From assembly GCA_965153455.1 (NCBI GenBank), contig OZ234497.1, positions 9,114,001-9,178,000 on the forward strand: a stretch of 64,000 nucleotides of DNA. The letters run 5' to 3'. Below are positions 23,974-37,050 of this stretch, in pieces. Made by a program: the position numbers and the translations under genes. Each line of letters begins with the position of its first letter. The stretch's first letter is position 1. A model generated the notes under the pieces. It had not been told where the DNA came from and ran no database searches. It saw only the letters and a list, made by a program, of their open reading frames with translations. The DNA is from Sphagnum compactum (lineage: Eukaryota; Bryophyta; Sphagnopsida; Sphagnales).

Positions 23974-23996
23974 GGATGGATGGATGGATGGATGGA
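23974..23996. repeat. (GGAT)n microsatellite
   Basis: About six tetranucleotide units occur just right of the foldback element. They are followed by two copies of GAAGCTTCATTTCATC (from 23,997 and 24,014). Confidence 0.9.
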
Positions 23997-24054
23997 AAGC
24001 TTCATTTCATCTTGAAGCTTCATTTCATCCTGACGTCTTTTACTATATGTAATT

Positions 24055-24186
24055 ATTTCAGTTGTATGGTTGTCCATGGACAACTTCAAGGATAATTCCG
24101 AGGTGGTTTGTAAAAATAATTCATATGTTAATTTGACGCGATCATTTCAGTTGTATGGTTGTCCATGGACAACTTCAAGGATAATC
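24055..24186. repeat. Perfect 42-bp direct repeat with palindromic core
   Basis: The same 42 bases occur at 24,055-24,096 and 24,145-24,186, exactly 90 bp apart and without mismatch. Each contains the perfect 14-bp palindrome TTGTCCATGGACAA. Identity is far higher than in the other local duplications, so it is recent or constrained. The spacer contains the dispersed 30-bp repeat also seen at 21,602. Confidence 0.95.
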
Positions 24187-25647
24187 AATCTGAATCAAGT
24201 CATTTGATTGGAATTTTGTTCGAAATCCAATCGACATGTATAATTTCATTTTGATAGTTTCTGTGAACGTGTGGGGAGAGTAGAGAGAATGAGCAAGAAA
24301 ACATTTAATTATTCCACATACAAACATGAGAGAGCTTATGTTTTTGAAACAAAATCAATTTTTAATTAAACAAGATGCAATGGTTTACACAAACGTTAGC
24401 TTTTAATTTTGAGGTGCACAAATTCATGTTTTTTTATGCAAAACAATGTTAAGGTTTGAAAGTTGATCACATGGCTTTTTTTTTCTTTTTCTAATGCATA
24501 CTTTGTCGCAAGGAACTTAGCAATGAACCTTGGACAAATGAGATCTTTGGATGTGAACTTTCTCTTGCTTATCTTTTTGTTTTGGGTGATATATGGGTTT
24601 ATGTAGGGGCCACATGTTCTACCACTCAAATTTTTTGACCTAAAATTTGAGATGTGTACATCATCTAACCATGTGATGTTTCAACCTTTTGAATGTCTTT
24701 TCCTGGGTGTGCAATAGAGTGTGAGAAAGAATGGAAATGTGCATATGCAAAAAAAAATTAAGTTTGAAATAAACAGAAAGGTGTAAGAAAAAGTTGAACA
24801 AGAAAGCAATTAAATGTTGGGGCTTGGCAAGTATGTGAGTAATGTTTGGTTCACATAGGATCACTTTTGATTTAAAGAGTAGCCCAATTTATGGAGTAAG
24901 TTCTAAAGTTTTTTATTTAATGTAGATACTACAAATTTCATTAAGACTAAAAATGGTTTCGATCCTTTCTTGAGTATATTTGCATTTTTTAGTACCTTGT
25001 GACGTTTTTTTTTTAGCACAAATGTATTCTAACATCAAATCATCTGAAATAAAAACATGTAGTTTATTTGGCATTTGATTTCTTTGGGTTGACCTACCAT
25101 AATATGCAAAAGCATTGTGAAAATCCTTCATAATAATGACATGGTTAAAGTTCAAACATGGGACCCGTGAAAAATAATACAATGCGACAATAATCTTGAC
25201 CCCCCCCCCCCCCCCTATAGTGTGCTTTCACCTAGGAGGGTTGAAGAATTATTTTTATTAAACCTTTCTCTCACATCTATTGATACAGAAAATAGTTTCC
25301 AACAAACAAAAAAGCCATTTGTTCCATTGAAGGAATTTGCAATTTTGGATTTTACAATCAAGATCTTTGTCCAAGGGTGTACCTTTACCAATCAATTCAA
25401 ACCGAGGAAGCGCAGCCACTATTTGACTATGGTTTCTTTCCATACAAGCTTGAAATTCATCCATTATCTGAACCTAGCTACAATCATCTCCACCCACATC
25501 TTGCAGTCTTGGGTCTTCTTCAAAATCATGTAATAATTTTTCTACATCCCATGGACAAAACATATCAAACCTTCAATTCAAGTACTATATGCGTTCCTAT
25601 GTTGCGATCTACAAACTCTTACTCACCTTTGTTGTAACCCATTGAAA
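24187..25647. other. AT-rich intergenic, poly-C tract at 25,200-25,215
   Basis: A 16-base C homopolymer is the only distinctive item. Short frames (24,396-24,629; 25,222-25,533) show no domain. Confidence 0.5.
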
Positions 25648-25852
25648 GCAACAACATGTAGCATCATCATCACCAATCGACTATGGATGTCAGCCAGTGT
25701 TTCATATTAAATGCTAACAATTTTCCATCTAAGCTCGTGTGTTTTGACAAGCAACAATATGCACATCATCATCACCAACCATCTAGGATGCCAACCAATG
25801 TTTAATGTCAAATGTTGACAATCTTCCATTCGAGCCTCTATGTTTTGACAAG
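25648..25852. repeat. Tandem duplication, 103-bp period
   Basis: Two units start GCAACAA.ATG..GCATCATCATCACCAA at 25,648 and 25,751. Both run through ATG..TGTTGACAAT or its variant, CTTCCATT..AGC, to TGTTTTGACAAG. They are moderately diverged and non-coding. Confidence 0.85.
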
Positions 25853-27740
25853 TGATCAAAGGTCATTCTTGACATGGATAATTTTAGCCCAATACAAAAA
25901 ACCCATGGAAACTCTAAAGTACCACAGTAGTAGAGGCATTATTGGCAAAATCCTGACTCATAACAGTGGCAAAATCAACATGGATCAGGTCATGGCAATA
26001 ATCATGAACTTTTAGGAGGCACAATTTCTAACCTAGAGTTGTAGTTTCATGCTCTAATGAACTTGCTTCAAACCAAGAACATTTTTAAACAACATCTTAC
26101 AAAAACAAGATGTTTTATTCCTTTAAAAACATCGACATCTCTTTTAACCACACTGTTGAAAGCAAAGTTTGAAATTGTGGAATTAGTTTTGCATAGATAT
26201 CTTGATAATGCAAAATCTTATCTTAATGTTTTTTCAATTAACAGAACATCGATGATGACAATAATTTTCATAACCATACTTTGAATTAGAGTGATGAACT
26301 TTGTACAGATACCATCACCAATTCCACAAACACACAATGTTCTCCATTCTAAGGAAATTTAATCACGGCACTAACAAGAAGTTCAAAGATGGTGTAGGTT
26401 CAAATCATGTTATTGTTACAACAACAGTAACAATTGTAACAACAACAATGTGTGATTGCCACAACCTAATAGTAAGCACAAAAAAATGGATTATTCATTC
26501 TGCAGTTTGTCATCATGATTTAGGTGTTGCATTCCAATCTACCACACTTCTAAAGCCCTCAATCTCCATGGCACAAACAGAACAATGTCATGGAGCACAA
26601 GCATCACCATGTCTATCACCACCATCACATCATCATTCATTAACAACAACAACAAAAGCAAAAACAACAATTGTAATAGCTGCAAGATTATGAACTCAAG
26701 CTACAAGATACGGACCAAAAAAAAACTCCTAAAAAGGCTTTCCAAGAATAGGCTCAGAGGAATAATAATAGTTATTGCAAGCTTTCAAGCTTGCAAAACC
26801 AAATTTTAAAAAAAAATCAAGAGCCAAAAAAAACCCACATAGAAAACTTGAAACCCTAAATACATGATTGCATGTCAAACAAGTTCCAGTACAATAAGGG
26901 ACTTCATTTGAACCTTCTTCAATGCGGATACTTCTTTTTTTAGTGTGGAACAAGAAGGAAACTTGTGAACAAAAAGTCTCATAGGTCTAAACTGGTGTGC
27001 TTCCCAAATTAACATTCTTTAATTTTTTCCATAATGGTATAAGCAACATGAGACATCATGGTGGATTCAACTCCATGTTTAGAAGGAGCAGTAACCACTA
27101 TAGCAATGTTATTCATGGTGGAAACTTTGGCATGTTTAAGAATAACAATAATAGTAATGTTCATGGTAGAAAAATTCCATGTTGAAGAAGAAGAACAACA
27201 ACCATAATAGTAAACAACATCTTCAGCAACAATAGCAATTACCAAACTCAAAGCTCAAAGTTCAAACATAAAGGGATAGTTAAAATAACATGAAGTTGGA
27301 CATAAGAAAACATATGATTTAAACCAAATAAGGTTCCGAATTGGTAGTCTATAGGCCATATTTAGTCACCAACTTTTCACACAATTAGATATTAAAAGGT
27401 CAAAGATACCGGTTTAACTCCTTCCAAGCATTTGCAAATCTAATGTTTTGCTTCACAATCAAATATAAACCAATGGAATAATAAATTGAGAAAACACTAC
27501 TAACTTTGAAAACAAAGGATGAATACTCCTTCAATTAATTTAGGGTGCATTTGAAGTTTGAAACTTTCATTTCCCAACGATCAGCAACGATTGATGGGTG
27601 TCCATGTACATGGTAAACCTAATGCCTTCAACCCAAAATGAAACATTTTAACCCCAAATAGCCTAAAAGAATCCAAGTGGGTTGCACAAGACATCATAGA
27701 GGACAAGAAAAGACAAGTTGATCAATTATGATTCAAACAT
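25853..27740. other. AT-rich intergenic with CAA/ACA-rich low complexity
   Basis: Between about 26,400 and 27,240 runs of AAC, CAT and AAT triplets produce Asn-, His- and Thr-rich frames on both strands. None carries a domain or a splice-consistent extension. Confidence 0.5.
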
Positions 27741-28815
27741 GCAATCATTGCATTTAGTTGACACTAATTGATTCATTTATTTCTTCATCCTACTATGGAT
27801 TTAGGATTTCTACCATACCTATTATTAAAGTCGATGGTGATTGATGATGGGAAAGGAATTGGATTAAACAATATTATTTGGTTTCTTAGCATTTCAATTG
27901 AAGGTTTTCAAAAATAGATTTTTCATATTCTAGGTCAAAACCCTAACCCATCACATCTCAACCCTAATATCATATCCTTCATCCTTAGGTTGGCATCGAT
28001 TGAGCCCATAAGAAAGGGGACATATGATGAACAATGACACACATACCTTAAAAGGAAGGATAAATGGTGAACCTCTTTTTTTCCTTACGGTTATAAGCTA
28101 TGGTTTTGGGTTTGAAACTATCGGGTTTACTAGCCTATAGTTGGCACTAATTGATTGATTTTTGCTATTCAAAACACAAACATTAACCTTCATCAAAAAC
28201 CCCAAAAACCTAAAACTAAACCATAGACACAAACACCTAAACAATTGTTCCTAAGACTAAAGCCTTGAATGAAATGAAATAAGCATATAATCAACATCGA
28301 TTTAAGGTATTTGGATTTAGAAAAATAATTATTTGTTGACAATATAAAGAAAGGCAATGTGTTTTCTAATTTGAAATTATGGTTTATGTAGCTTAAAGTC
28401 GATGATGGTTATGGAAGGATTGCTTTCTAAAAAAGGAAATAGATAATGAATAGCAAAACATATAGCCTAGAAGGATGGATCAATGGAAATACTCCTTTCT
28501 TCTTTGTAGTTATAAACAATGGGTTATTGTTGAAACTATTGAGTTTACTAGCCTATGGTCGACACCAATTGAAAGAGTTTTGTTGTGCAAAACATTAGCA
28601 TTAACCATCATAAAAGACCCCAAAAACCTAATATTCAACCCTAGACCTTAACAATTAAATAGTTGTTCTTAGGCTTAAAACTTTGAATAAAATAAAATAA
28701 GGTTATAATTGACATCGACTTAAGGTATTTGGAATCAAAAAATAATAATTTGTTGACAATATAAAGAGAGGCAATGACTTTGAAATTCCACATTTGGGCT
28801 TACATAGCCTAAATT
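27741..28815. repeat. Diverged tandem array, about 420-bp period
   Basis: Two clear units pair as follows: GGTTTACTAGCCTATAG (about 28,124) with AGTTTACTAGCCTATGG (about 28,543); CCCCAAAAACCTAA.A with the same at about 28,618; TTAAGGTATTTGGA with the same about 420 bp later; and TTGTTGACAATATAAAGA.AGGCAATG at about 28,333 and 28,752. A more degraded third unit is suggested upstream by TTTAGTTGACACTAATTGATT (27,746), which matches the unit at about 28,138. No coding content is visible. Confidence 0.75.
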
Positions 28816-31800
28816 TGGTGCCAAAGAAGGATGGATTTCTTTTTAGTACCTTCACCCCTTGATTTTGGACCTTAATCTAAACTTAAAAGAAGAGATTTTA
28901 TCTTGTTGTTGGCTACGATTAACAACCTCAATGAGCAAAAACATGGAAACACTACTTTACAAAACTACTTGAATTTAATCAAAGATCTTACAATTTGGTT
29001 ATGGGAAAACCATACTTTTAGCAACAAGTCTATATAAAATAAATTTCAAACACATAGTGTTGGATAGGGTTGTGCAAATGAGATTCATGAAAAACAAAGG
29101 TTAGTTAACCGAAGAAGAAATGATAATTGAATTCCATGAATTCATAACAAAAGAAAACGCATAGAATATTTCATGTGTTTTGGGGTCAGTGATGAATTGC
29201 CTTCTACTAAAATCTCCATGCATATTTCAATGTCCTTTGTATCCTTGCCCTAAATAATTAGACATAGTTAGATACGTGAATTTTAATTTTATGTAGGCAT
29301 CATAGAAAATTCAAACGCATGTGAATCCAAAATGAATTTTTAAAGGTTATTGATTTTTATTTTTTTCATTTAGAGATTGTTACTCACCTCTTGTGAATAG
29401 GCCAAAATATTGGGGGTTGACACAAATTCTTGGTCCTTTCCATCCTTTTCCTACAAGATCCAACAAAACAATATAAGATTGTACCATTAGATGTTGAATT
29501 GGAATTAATTAAAAAATTCAACCACCATACCTTCTCCTTACATGAAGATTAGTTTCTCCCCTCCCGTTGGTGGTGGAATCCAAAATCCTTCCATTTCCAC
29601 AACATTTGAAGAATAGAGGCAATTGGCAAGTCTTTGAAAACCCACAAATTTGCATCAATTTGGGATTCAAATTATCTCAATATGATTTCAATACAAGATT
29701 TGTGATATTTCTTAAATCAAATGTTCAAATTTTGGCATCACCACATCTTGGAAATTACACAACACAATTCAAATTAAGACATGGAGGGTTTCATGAATTC
29801 CCAATGCCCCTTTCTTAAGTTTGGAGCTCTATTGAACTCCAAAAGAAAAAGGGAGAGAAACTTGAAAGGGGCCTTCTCTCCTCTTGATTTCTTGAACTAC
29901 ATCATAATGGCCTAAGAAAGGAGATCTTTTCTAGGATCATCAATTTTGCAACTTTAGCAAGAGGCCCCCCTTCATTGGGGTTTCGAGTCTTTTTAGGAGC
30001 TTAACAAAGACCCAAGACGCATTAATGCTCTCAAGTCCTTCCATGATGGTGGTGGCAAGTTCCTAGCACCTGAAAGGGGCTTGAAGCTAGTGCCTTGGTG
30101 TAAAGTGCAAGGAATACGAATCTCAGGTGGCAAAAATGATCCCGAGATCATGGCAGTGCTTGTAAATATGAAGACCCTTTTGGGGGGTCTAGAAAGATCC
30201 TACTTAAGGGGAAGAAGTGACTTGAAGAATAGGGAGAATATTTTATCTCCCAGCTTTTTCTTAGAATGCTCAAACAACCTAAAAGGCCACCAATTCAATT
30301 GCCTCATCAAGGACAAAAAATTTCAAGTATCAATGTAGGCCACCCTCTAAGAATTTTGGTTGCCTTTCAAGAATTCGATCACCTTTAGAAAGCCAAGACA
30401 TGCAAAGAAGATCTTTTCTTGAGTTTCTTGGCCTAGCTAAGATAAATTAGAATGAAGATTCAAGAGAGAATGAAATGGGGGTGGTTGGAAAACATACCTT
30501 TTTGTTGGGCTCTTGTTTGTGTGGGGAGGCCTCCTCCTCCGCAATGAATAATGGAACCTTATGTATTATTCCCAAACCCTAGAATTTCAAAGAGTAGAAA
30601 ATAACCTTTTCACACAAAAAAGACAACTAGGGTTTCAAGTCTTTTAAAAGCATTGCAAAGTGGGAGTAATATTTTGGTCTACTACTTTCTAGAATATAAA
30701 ATCTTGAAATTTCCTAGGCGAATTCAAGGAATGGACTTTCCTTGGGCTTCACATGTTTATATGAAGTTGTTTGACAAGGCACCCCATTTTGACAAGGTAC
30801 CCATTTTGAACTATGTGGTATGTTTGACAAGGTACCCCATTTTGAAAGTACCAAGTTTTTTTCCTTTCTTTTTATGTTGTAATTTGAACACACAATAAGA
30901 TTCTACAATTCAATTGAAACAAAAAAAGAATTGGGATAAAAAACTTACTTGAAGGCTTGGGTCTTCTTACATTGGAGAACCCTCAACCTACAAATGATTA
31001 TGAATTCTCATTTAAATGTTTTCAAACCCTAATGCTTCTAATAAAGTTCTCTTAGTTCAAATCTATGAACCCTTGAACCCAAGTTGAGTTATTTCACCAA
31101 TTATCAAAGAATGTGAAAACCACTAACTACCAACAAATTTTCAACTACATATCATCATCACTACCTACTTGTTCCTTTGTCTTGCTAACCATCTATAGCT
31201 GCAAGGTCCACTTTTGAAAGCTCACCATCACCTTCAACCTTTTCTCCTATTTGGATTAGGCCACATGTAAAGTGCTCACATGCGTTTTAGAACCTTTGGC
31301 TTTTCCCTCTTGTTTTGTTCTACTAGCATTTGTTGTAGATGGAATGATTGTTAGTAAATTAAATCCTACCTTTGAACAATTTGTATTACTTGATTAGTTT
31401 TAAAACAATAATATTTTATTCACTTTTCATACTTTCCGTTCATGGATACAATTGTCGCATTATAAATATCAACCATAAGTAAATTCCTACACAAAATATC
31501 CACAATACACATTAAACCTGTAAAATATATTTTATATTTTTAATATTTTTGAATGAAAATTATGCTATATTTATTAATAATATATATTTTGTAAGTTTTA
31601 ATGTTTATTTTGAACTTTACATTATGTTCATTTATTTTTATTTTTCTATTCATGAATAGTTTTTCCACATGGCAAATATGGTCTACTATGATCCCAAATA
31701 AATATACTTAGTAAATACCATGAGTAAATATCTTGAAAAAATATTCTCACCTTTAAAAGTCCAATCACTGCAAATCTCCTCTTAAAATATCTACAATATT

Positions 31801-31876
31801 TTCCAACCTCTAGCAACATTAGCAAGTAATCTTTTTGTTTTTCTTATATATTACCTCTAATAATTTTCATCTATTA
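28816..31876. other. AT-rich intergenic, nothing assigned
   Basis: A short cluster of GACAAGG.ACCC.ATTTTGA copies lies at 30,774-30,845. Short frames at 29,567-29,818 and 30,081-30,338 show no recognisable family. Confidence 0.45.
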
Positions 31877-32345
31877 CATGTCCATGCTAAATTTTTTTCA
31901 AACTTGTATATCTTTACCTCCACATCCATCATATTTTTTTACCATTGGTATTTACATTTCTGCTATATACATATCCACTTTTTATTAAACATATCCTCTT
32001 TTATAACCAATATGCATATTTTTCAAAAATTCCATTGTCAACATAACAAAAATTGCTTCACACTTTCAATGCCACATGATGTATCATTCATAGGCCATGA
32101 CAAATGGCCACCATTGTTCATTCCATGTCCATGCCAAAAAATTGTCAAAATAATGTATCTTCACCTCCACATCCATCATAACTCTCTACCATTGGTATTT
32201 ATATATCCATTATGTACATATCAACTTCTTATGAAACATATCCTTTTTCATAGCCAATATATGCATATCTTTCAAACATGTTTTTCAATGCCATGATGTA
32301 TTTCTCATAGGCCATGATAGATGGCCATTGTTGTTCACTCCAATT
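31877..32345. repeat. Tandem duplication, 247-bp period
   Basis: Paired landmarks are TCCATGC.AAA at 31,881 and 32,128; ACCTCCACATCCATCATA at 31,916 and 32,163; CTACCATTGGTATTTA; AACATATCCT.TTTTATA; and CATAGGCCATGA.A.ATGGCCA. A trailing partial unit follows to about 32,345. It is non-coding. Confidence 0.85.
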
Positions 32346-34408
32346 TTACCTTGTATGCTAACCATCGTAGAAATTTCCATCATGGTTCACTGCCATTCTA
32401 CACGTTATCACAATGGTATGTAACTAACATTCTTAGCATACACATTCATCATGTTGGAACTTGGCCATGTTAAATTACCATTTTTCATATTTGTGTTCTA
32501 CATAAATTCATTACCAGGCCTCACATTATCATTCATTCCCAATTGCCTTTATTCTTCACTGAATTAATAATCCTTGATCTTCTTGCATGAACATATTCCA
32601 ATTCCAAACCACATATATGGGCTATGGCACGGAAGCCTAGTATAGAGCCGTCATAAGCAACTTTTCCATGAAACTTGTTCAACACGTGTAGCCATGAGAA
32701 ATATCCTTGAAACATTCCCATAATTCAACATGGTATCTAGCCGTGTTAAATTTGTTTGGTGCTCATTTTTTTCTTTCTTACATTGTGACAATGGTTTATA
32801 CATTGTTGATACCCATTTGATAATCCTATGGTACATTTCGCAATGCATTGCCATTTGAGATATCAATCACACATTCCCATGATACATGATCATTGATCTA
32901 AGCCATGCTAGTTTACCATAACCAAAACATACACTTCTACTAGCTACTATAGTTCATATTCTTAATGTAGTTCACATTTATATCTATGCACTGCATATAC
33001 TTTCAAAAATATCTCAATGGACGATATATTTCTCCCAACCCAACGGATTGTATCTTTAATTAAATCTCCTTTTCTTGCTTGTTTCATTTAAGTTTACAAG
33101 GATTAGAACTTTAGTTGTTAGGTTACTTCCACCATGAATGGGGGGCTTAACAACTGTGTGAACTCACTCTCATAAATTGAATTCCAAAAATTATTTTTTG
33201 TCAGGTTGGATCCACCTCATTTTCTTTATAGATTTGCTAGCACTTTGGAGATTTTCCCCATTAATGTACTTTAGTCCATGCCCAACACAATGAACATTAT
33301 GAACCCATAAATAACTCTTCAAACCCAATAACGTTATAATCTTTTTTAATGCATTAATTACCTACATTCAGGCATTGATCCTCTATATTGTGTTCCTTTT
33401 TTTCACTTTGCATGACATCAATCCTTTTTTCAACATTTTCTTGATAATAATTATTTACCAATTGGTGCAACAACTGGATTTATTTTCCCATGGCATTTTT
33501 CCCTACAAGATTTTCTTGAAACCTAAATTTGAAATAAATCAATAGCTTAACATTTTTTATTTTTTTTAGGCTGTGAATAAACTGTATTTCAATTAATACT
33601 CAACAATTCTTTTAAAGGTTGTATTACAAGTATACATTTAGCTCCAACTTTGATTTTCCTACTCATTGTTTTTCCCCAAATTCATTATTTGTCGACTATG
33701 GGCTTCATAATAGCTTGCATTCTACTCCATAAGGTTTTATGTTTCCAACTTGTGTAAAATTTCTTAAGCTTTCCCTCTAACTCGTTTGAACTCCAACAAG
33801 AAGGTTGAGAAGATGGCCATTTTTTGTGTTGAAAAATGACTTGAATTAACGATATTATTATATGAGTTTGGGACAACTATCAACTTTGAGCAATGCTTGT
33901 GTGCTATGTTTGGGTTCCAACCAAGTTTTCTACATATCTCCACGGATGTAACATATGATGCGAACAACAAGGTTTCAAATTCAATGTGCTAGATTCCAAT
34001 TACTACAACATAAGGAAAACAATGGGTGGTGAGCTCTAGACAATACAAGGTCATTGGTGAAAACATGCCTACTCAATTGCAAGAAACCATTTTGATGCTA
34101 GGAATTGTTGCATGTGTGGTCAAAACATCAATTGCGAACAAAAATACAAAACAAAAAACTAAATATATTGATATTGATTTTCAATTTTTAGACGTTCATG
34201 TTCATCAATTTGTTTGATTCATCTTTAAGAGAATAGTTGCACTACCCCAATTGTAGAGTACGACATCATTCAAGGCTATGGTCTAACAACTCCTTTGCAA
34301 CCAACATTGTCTTGACCCGCATTGCACCCCTCCATGTCAATCATAAGTATTCAATCGATAATTAATTACCTCGGCACAATGTCATTAACTTGACATATTT
34401 ATAACAAG
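32346..34408. other. AT-rich intergenic, nothing assigned
   Basis: The last few hundred bases may belong to the 5' part of the transposase-like relic that follows, but no matching protein blocks could be read there. Confidence 0.45.
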
Positions 34409-35845
34409 TTGCAAAATTTGGACTACGATGAGATTATTATTTATAGTGTCTCTTTCTTGTTGATGACATTCAATAGAGATATTTTGTTTGAGATGCTTCC
34501 CCTATCCCAAAACATCACTACTCATCACAGATGTAAGGTATGGATAGAAAATAAAATGACTATGTTTAGTCAAAGGTGATCACAACCAATCTCAATAATA
34601 GTTTTGGCTTAAATTTCATGAAGGTTTACTATTTGGGTCACTTGCGTTGTGTGCATAATGACCACAATTGCTTCTTGTTTGGGTGCTTGCAACAAGACTA
34701 TCTAGATTGTCCAAAATTGGCGCACATTTTAGTCAAAGGGCAAATGGTGTTAAGTCCTCCTACTTCTTCGCTCGAATGCAAATTCTACAATTCCCTCCCA
34801 TTCTATAATGTTAAATTTATTATGTTTTCCATAGACTCCAATCCATTTCAAGAACAATGATCCACCTTATTACATATGGTAAGTGTAAAAAGGCTATGGA
34901 AGATATTAAAATGTTGATCGAAGATGAAGTTAACCAGAAACTCAATGCAAAAAATTAGGAATTTCCTTAAAAGCATGAACAAATATTTCTTGGCAAAACA
35001 TTTGTTCAATGACAGCAACAACGACAACTTCAAACTCCTAAAAGGTGAACAATTTTCAAATACATCCAAGACAAGTTTGTTGAATTGAATTTTCCAAATG
35101 TTCATAACTTTTTTGCTTAATTCAAACATCATTCAGGGGGAGGCTACATTGATAACATCCTTGAATTAAAGTTCATGAGTCTTTGTGATTATATTTTTAA
35201 ATGTTGTTTTCCATGGCTAATTTCTAGTCAGAAGGTAATTTTCATCTTTAAGATATCAATTGATGGGGTTGGGAACGGAATGCACCTAGTTGCACGAATC
35301 AACATGGGGGAGATTTGGAGAATTTTTGGATTATGTTTGACCATGTCAAGCACGTTGTCAGCTAGACAACAATGGTTTGCCATGTAATATATGATCTAAT
35401 ATATTGCAAAATCATGACAATTGCAATTTGTGACATGCAATGTGAAGACACCAAAACACAATAGATCATGTGGACAAAATTAAACAACACAATGGTGAAA
35501 CACGGGTTTCCCAAACCAAATTTCAAAGGATTCATGGTGGACAATGCATAAGCAAATTATAATGCTATTAGAATCATTTATGGTTATGAGGATGTTAGTG
35601 CTAGGACAATTGACAAAAAATGTACCTGTTTGTTTTATTAGACTTAATCACTTGAAAAACATGCCAAACAACTAATTAGACATAAACTACAATATCAACA
35701 CAAGGCCCTTTGTTACGAATACAAATTAAAATGCCTCGTCTTTAGAAGAAAAGGACATTTGATATGTGATGATTTATTGTTGGTGGTTTTCATCCAGTGT
35801 TGCGTTTGAAATTGAAATTCATAAGTTTGGCAACTAACTTAACTT
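34409..35845 (+). pseudogene. Decayed transposase-like gene, family T, copy A
   Basis: Plus-strand protein blocks follow the same order as in copy B at 51,240-52,832 (minus strand). They are LQNLDYDE..DILFEMLPL (34,409 on), a Cys-containing region (34,576-34,860), FLAKHLFND (near 34,990), IFIFKISIDGVGNGM (near 35,245), FDHVKHVVS (from 35,336), IYCKIMTIAICDMQCEDTK, then HGFPKPNFKGFMVDNA and NYNAIRIIYGY. They end in WWFSSSVAFE near 35,800. In-frame stops (one at 35,363-35,365) and several frame changes make it a pseudogene. The D-H pair in FDHVK and the D in FMVDNA sit where Mutator-like transposases carry DDE residues; that reading is inference. I remember this family as frequent, unnamed proteins of seed-free plant genomes. 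Confidence 0.7.
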
Positions 35846-36259
35846 CTAGCATTTTTGTGTTAAATAGTGGGGGGGTTTCATGGTTTATGTAAATTTTCTT
35901 TTGTAGATTATGTATACTAGTTTTTTTCATCTTTTTAATCAATCCACTTCTAAGTTAATTTTGTTTTGCTTGCATTTACAAATGTTCAATGATGTCAAGT
36001 GGGCAAACAAGTTAACTTGCAATCTTGCTAAGATTATGCATAACATCTAGTTGCAATAGTAAGGAAAACATGATACCTCCTTGTACACATTAACATGCAA
36101 CAACTATGTTGGGATTTTAAATAGTCCGCATTATATCAACATTACTTATGCAAAGATCCATTTAGTCATGGTTTTAACAAGAATGAATTGTTATTAATGA
36201 GGGCCCATGCATCGAAAGATCCTACCAAGCTTGTGATAGCTATTGCAAATTATGTTTTT
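35846..36259. other. Intergenic between transposase relic and inverted-repeat interval
   Basis: This is AT-rich sequence without visible coding blocks. It may be the 3' part of the element carrying copy A. Confidence 0.4.
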
Positions 36260-37050
36260 GGGTGAAAACACACTAAGGGTGAGCCACTTTTGTTCAAAAA
36301 AGGTCACGTATATCAAGTATTAAAGTACGCAATAAGCTAAAATCTTGATGGCAAACTTTGGTTATCCTAAACACAAGTAAAAAACTTTAGAATTTTCAAC
36401 AACATTTTTGAACTCAAAGTTCATTTTGAGTCAAAATTCATTTTGATCCAACAATTAAATGAAGAGGATTGGATAAAATCAATATACATAGAATATATAA
36501 CTTATAATTTTTCAATGGCCATAGGGCCTCATGTTTATGATTCATGAAACATTACCAAACAAAAGAAAAAAATAATGCAATGCCCACTATAAAATCTCCT
36601 CCTCTTTGATATGATTTTTTTCTTAAAAACAAGATATTATTATGCATTCATTACTAAACAAATGCAAAAAAACACATTTTTTGGATGGAATTTCATCCAA
36701 AAACGTTAAATTTCTAAATTTTTTTAGATTTAATTGATGTATATCAATATCATACACCATTAAAAAAATCACCCAAGAATTCCATCCACAACCCTAGTTT
36801 TGAAGTATATATTCAAAGTTTCAAACTTTTGTGACGGATATTATTTTGCCACAAATATACTACATACGTTTAAATTCTTCAATGTTTGTTGAATTTTTCA
36901 AAATAATTGATTAGATGAAGTCTAAATTTAATCAAATATACTTAAAAGAAAAAACAATCCAAGATGTGATGTCCATACATTACCAAACATTTAATCGCAA
37001 AAAGATTATGTGTGACTACAATTTTGGGGGAGTTTAGTGTGTTTTCACCC
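36260..37050. mobile_element. Interval bounded by a 17-bp perfect inverted repeat
   Basis: GGGTGAAAACACACTAA at 36,260-36,276 is exactly inverted at 37,034-37,050, giving a 791-bp interval like a short non-autonomous terminal-inverted-repeat element. Both outer flanks are runs of T (five on the left, four on the right), so a target duplication of T residues is possible but uninformative. The interior is AT-rich and has no open frame of note. It may be a deletion derivative of a nearby autonomous element. Confidence 0.55.
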
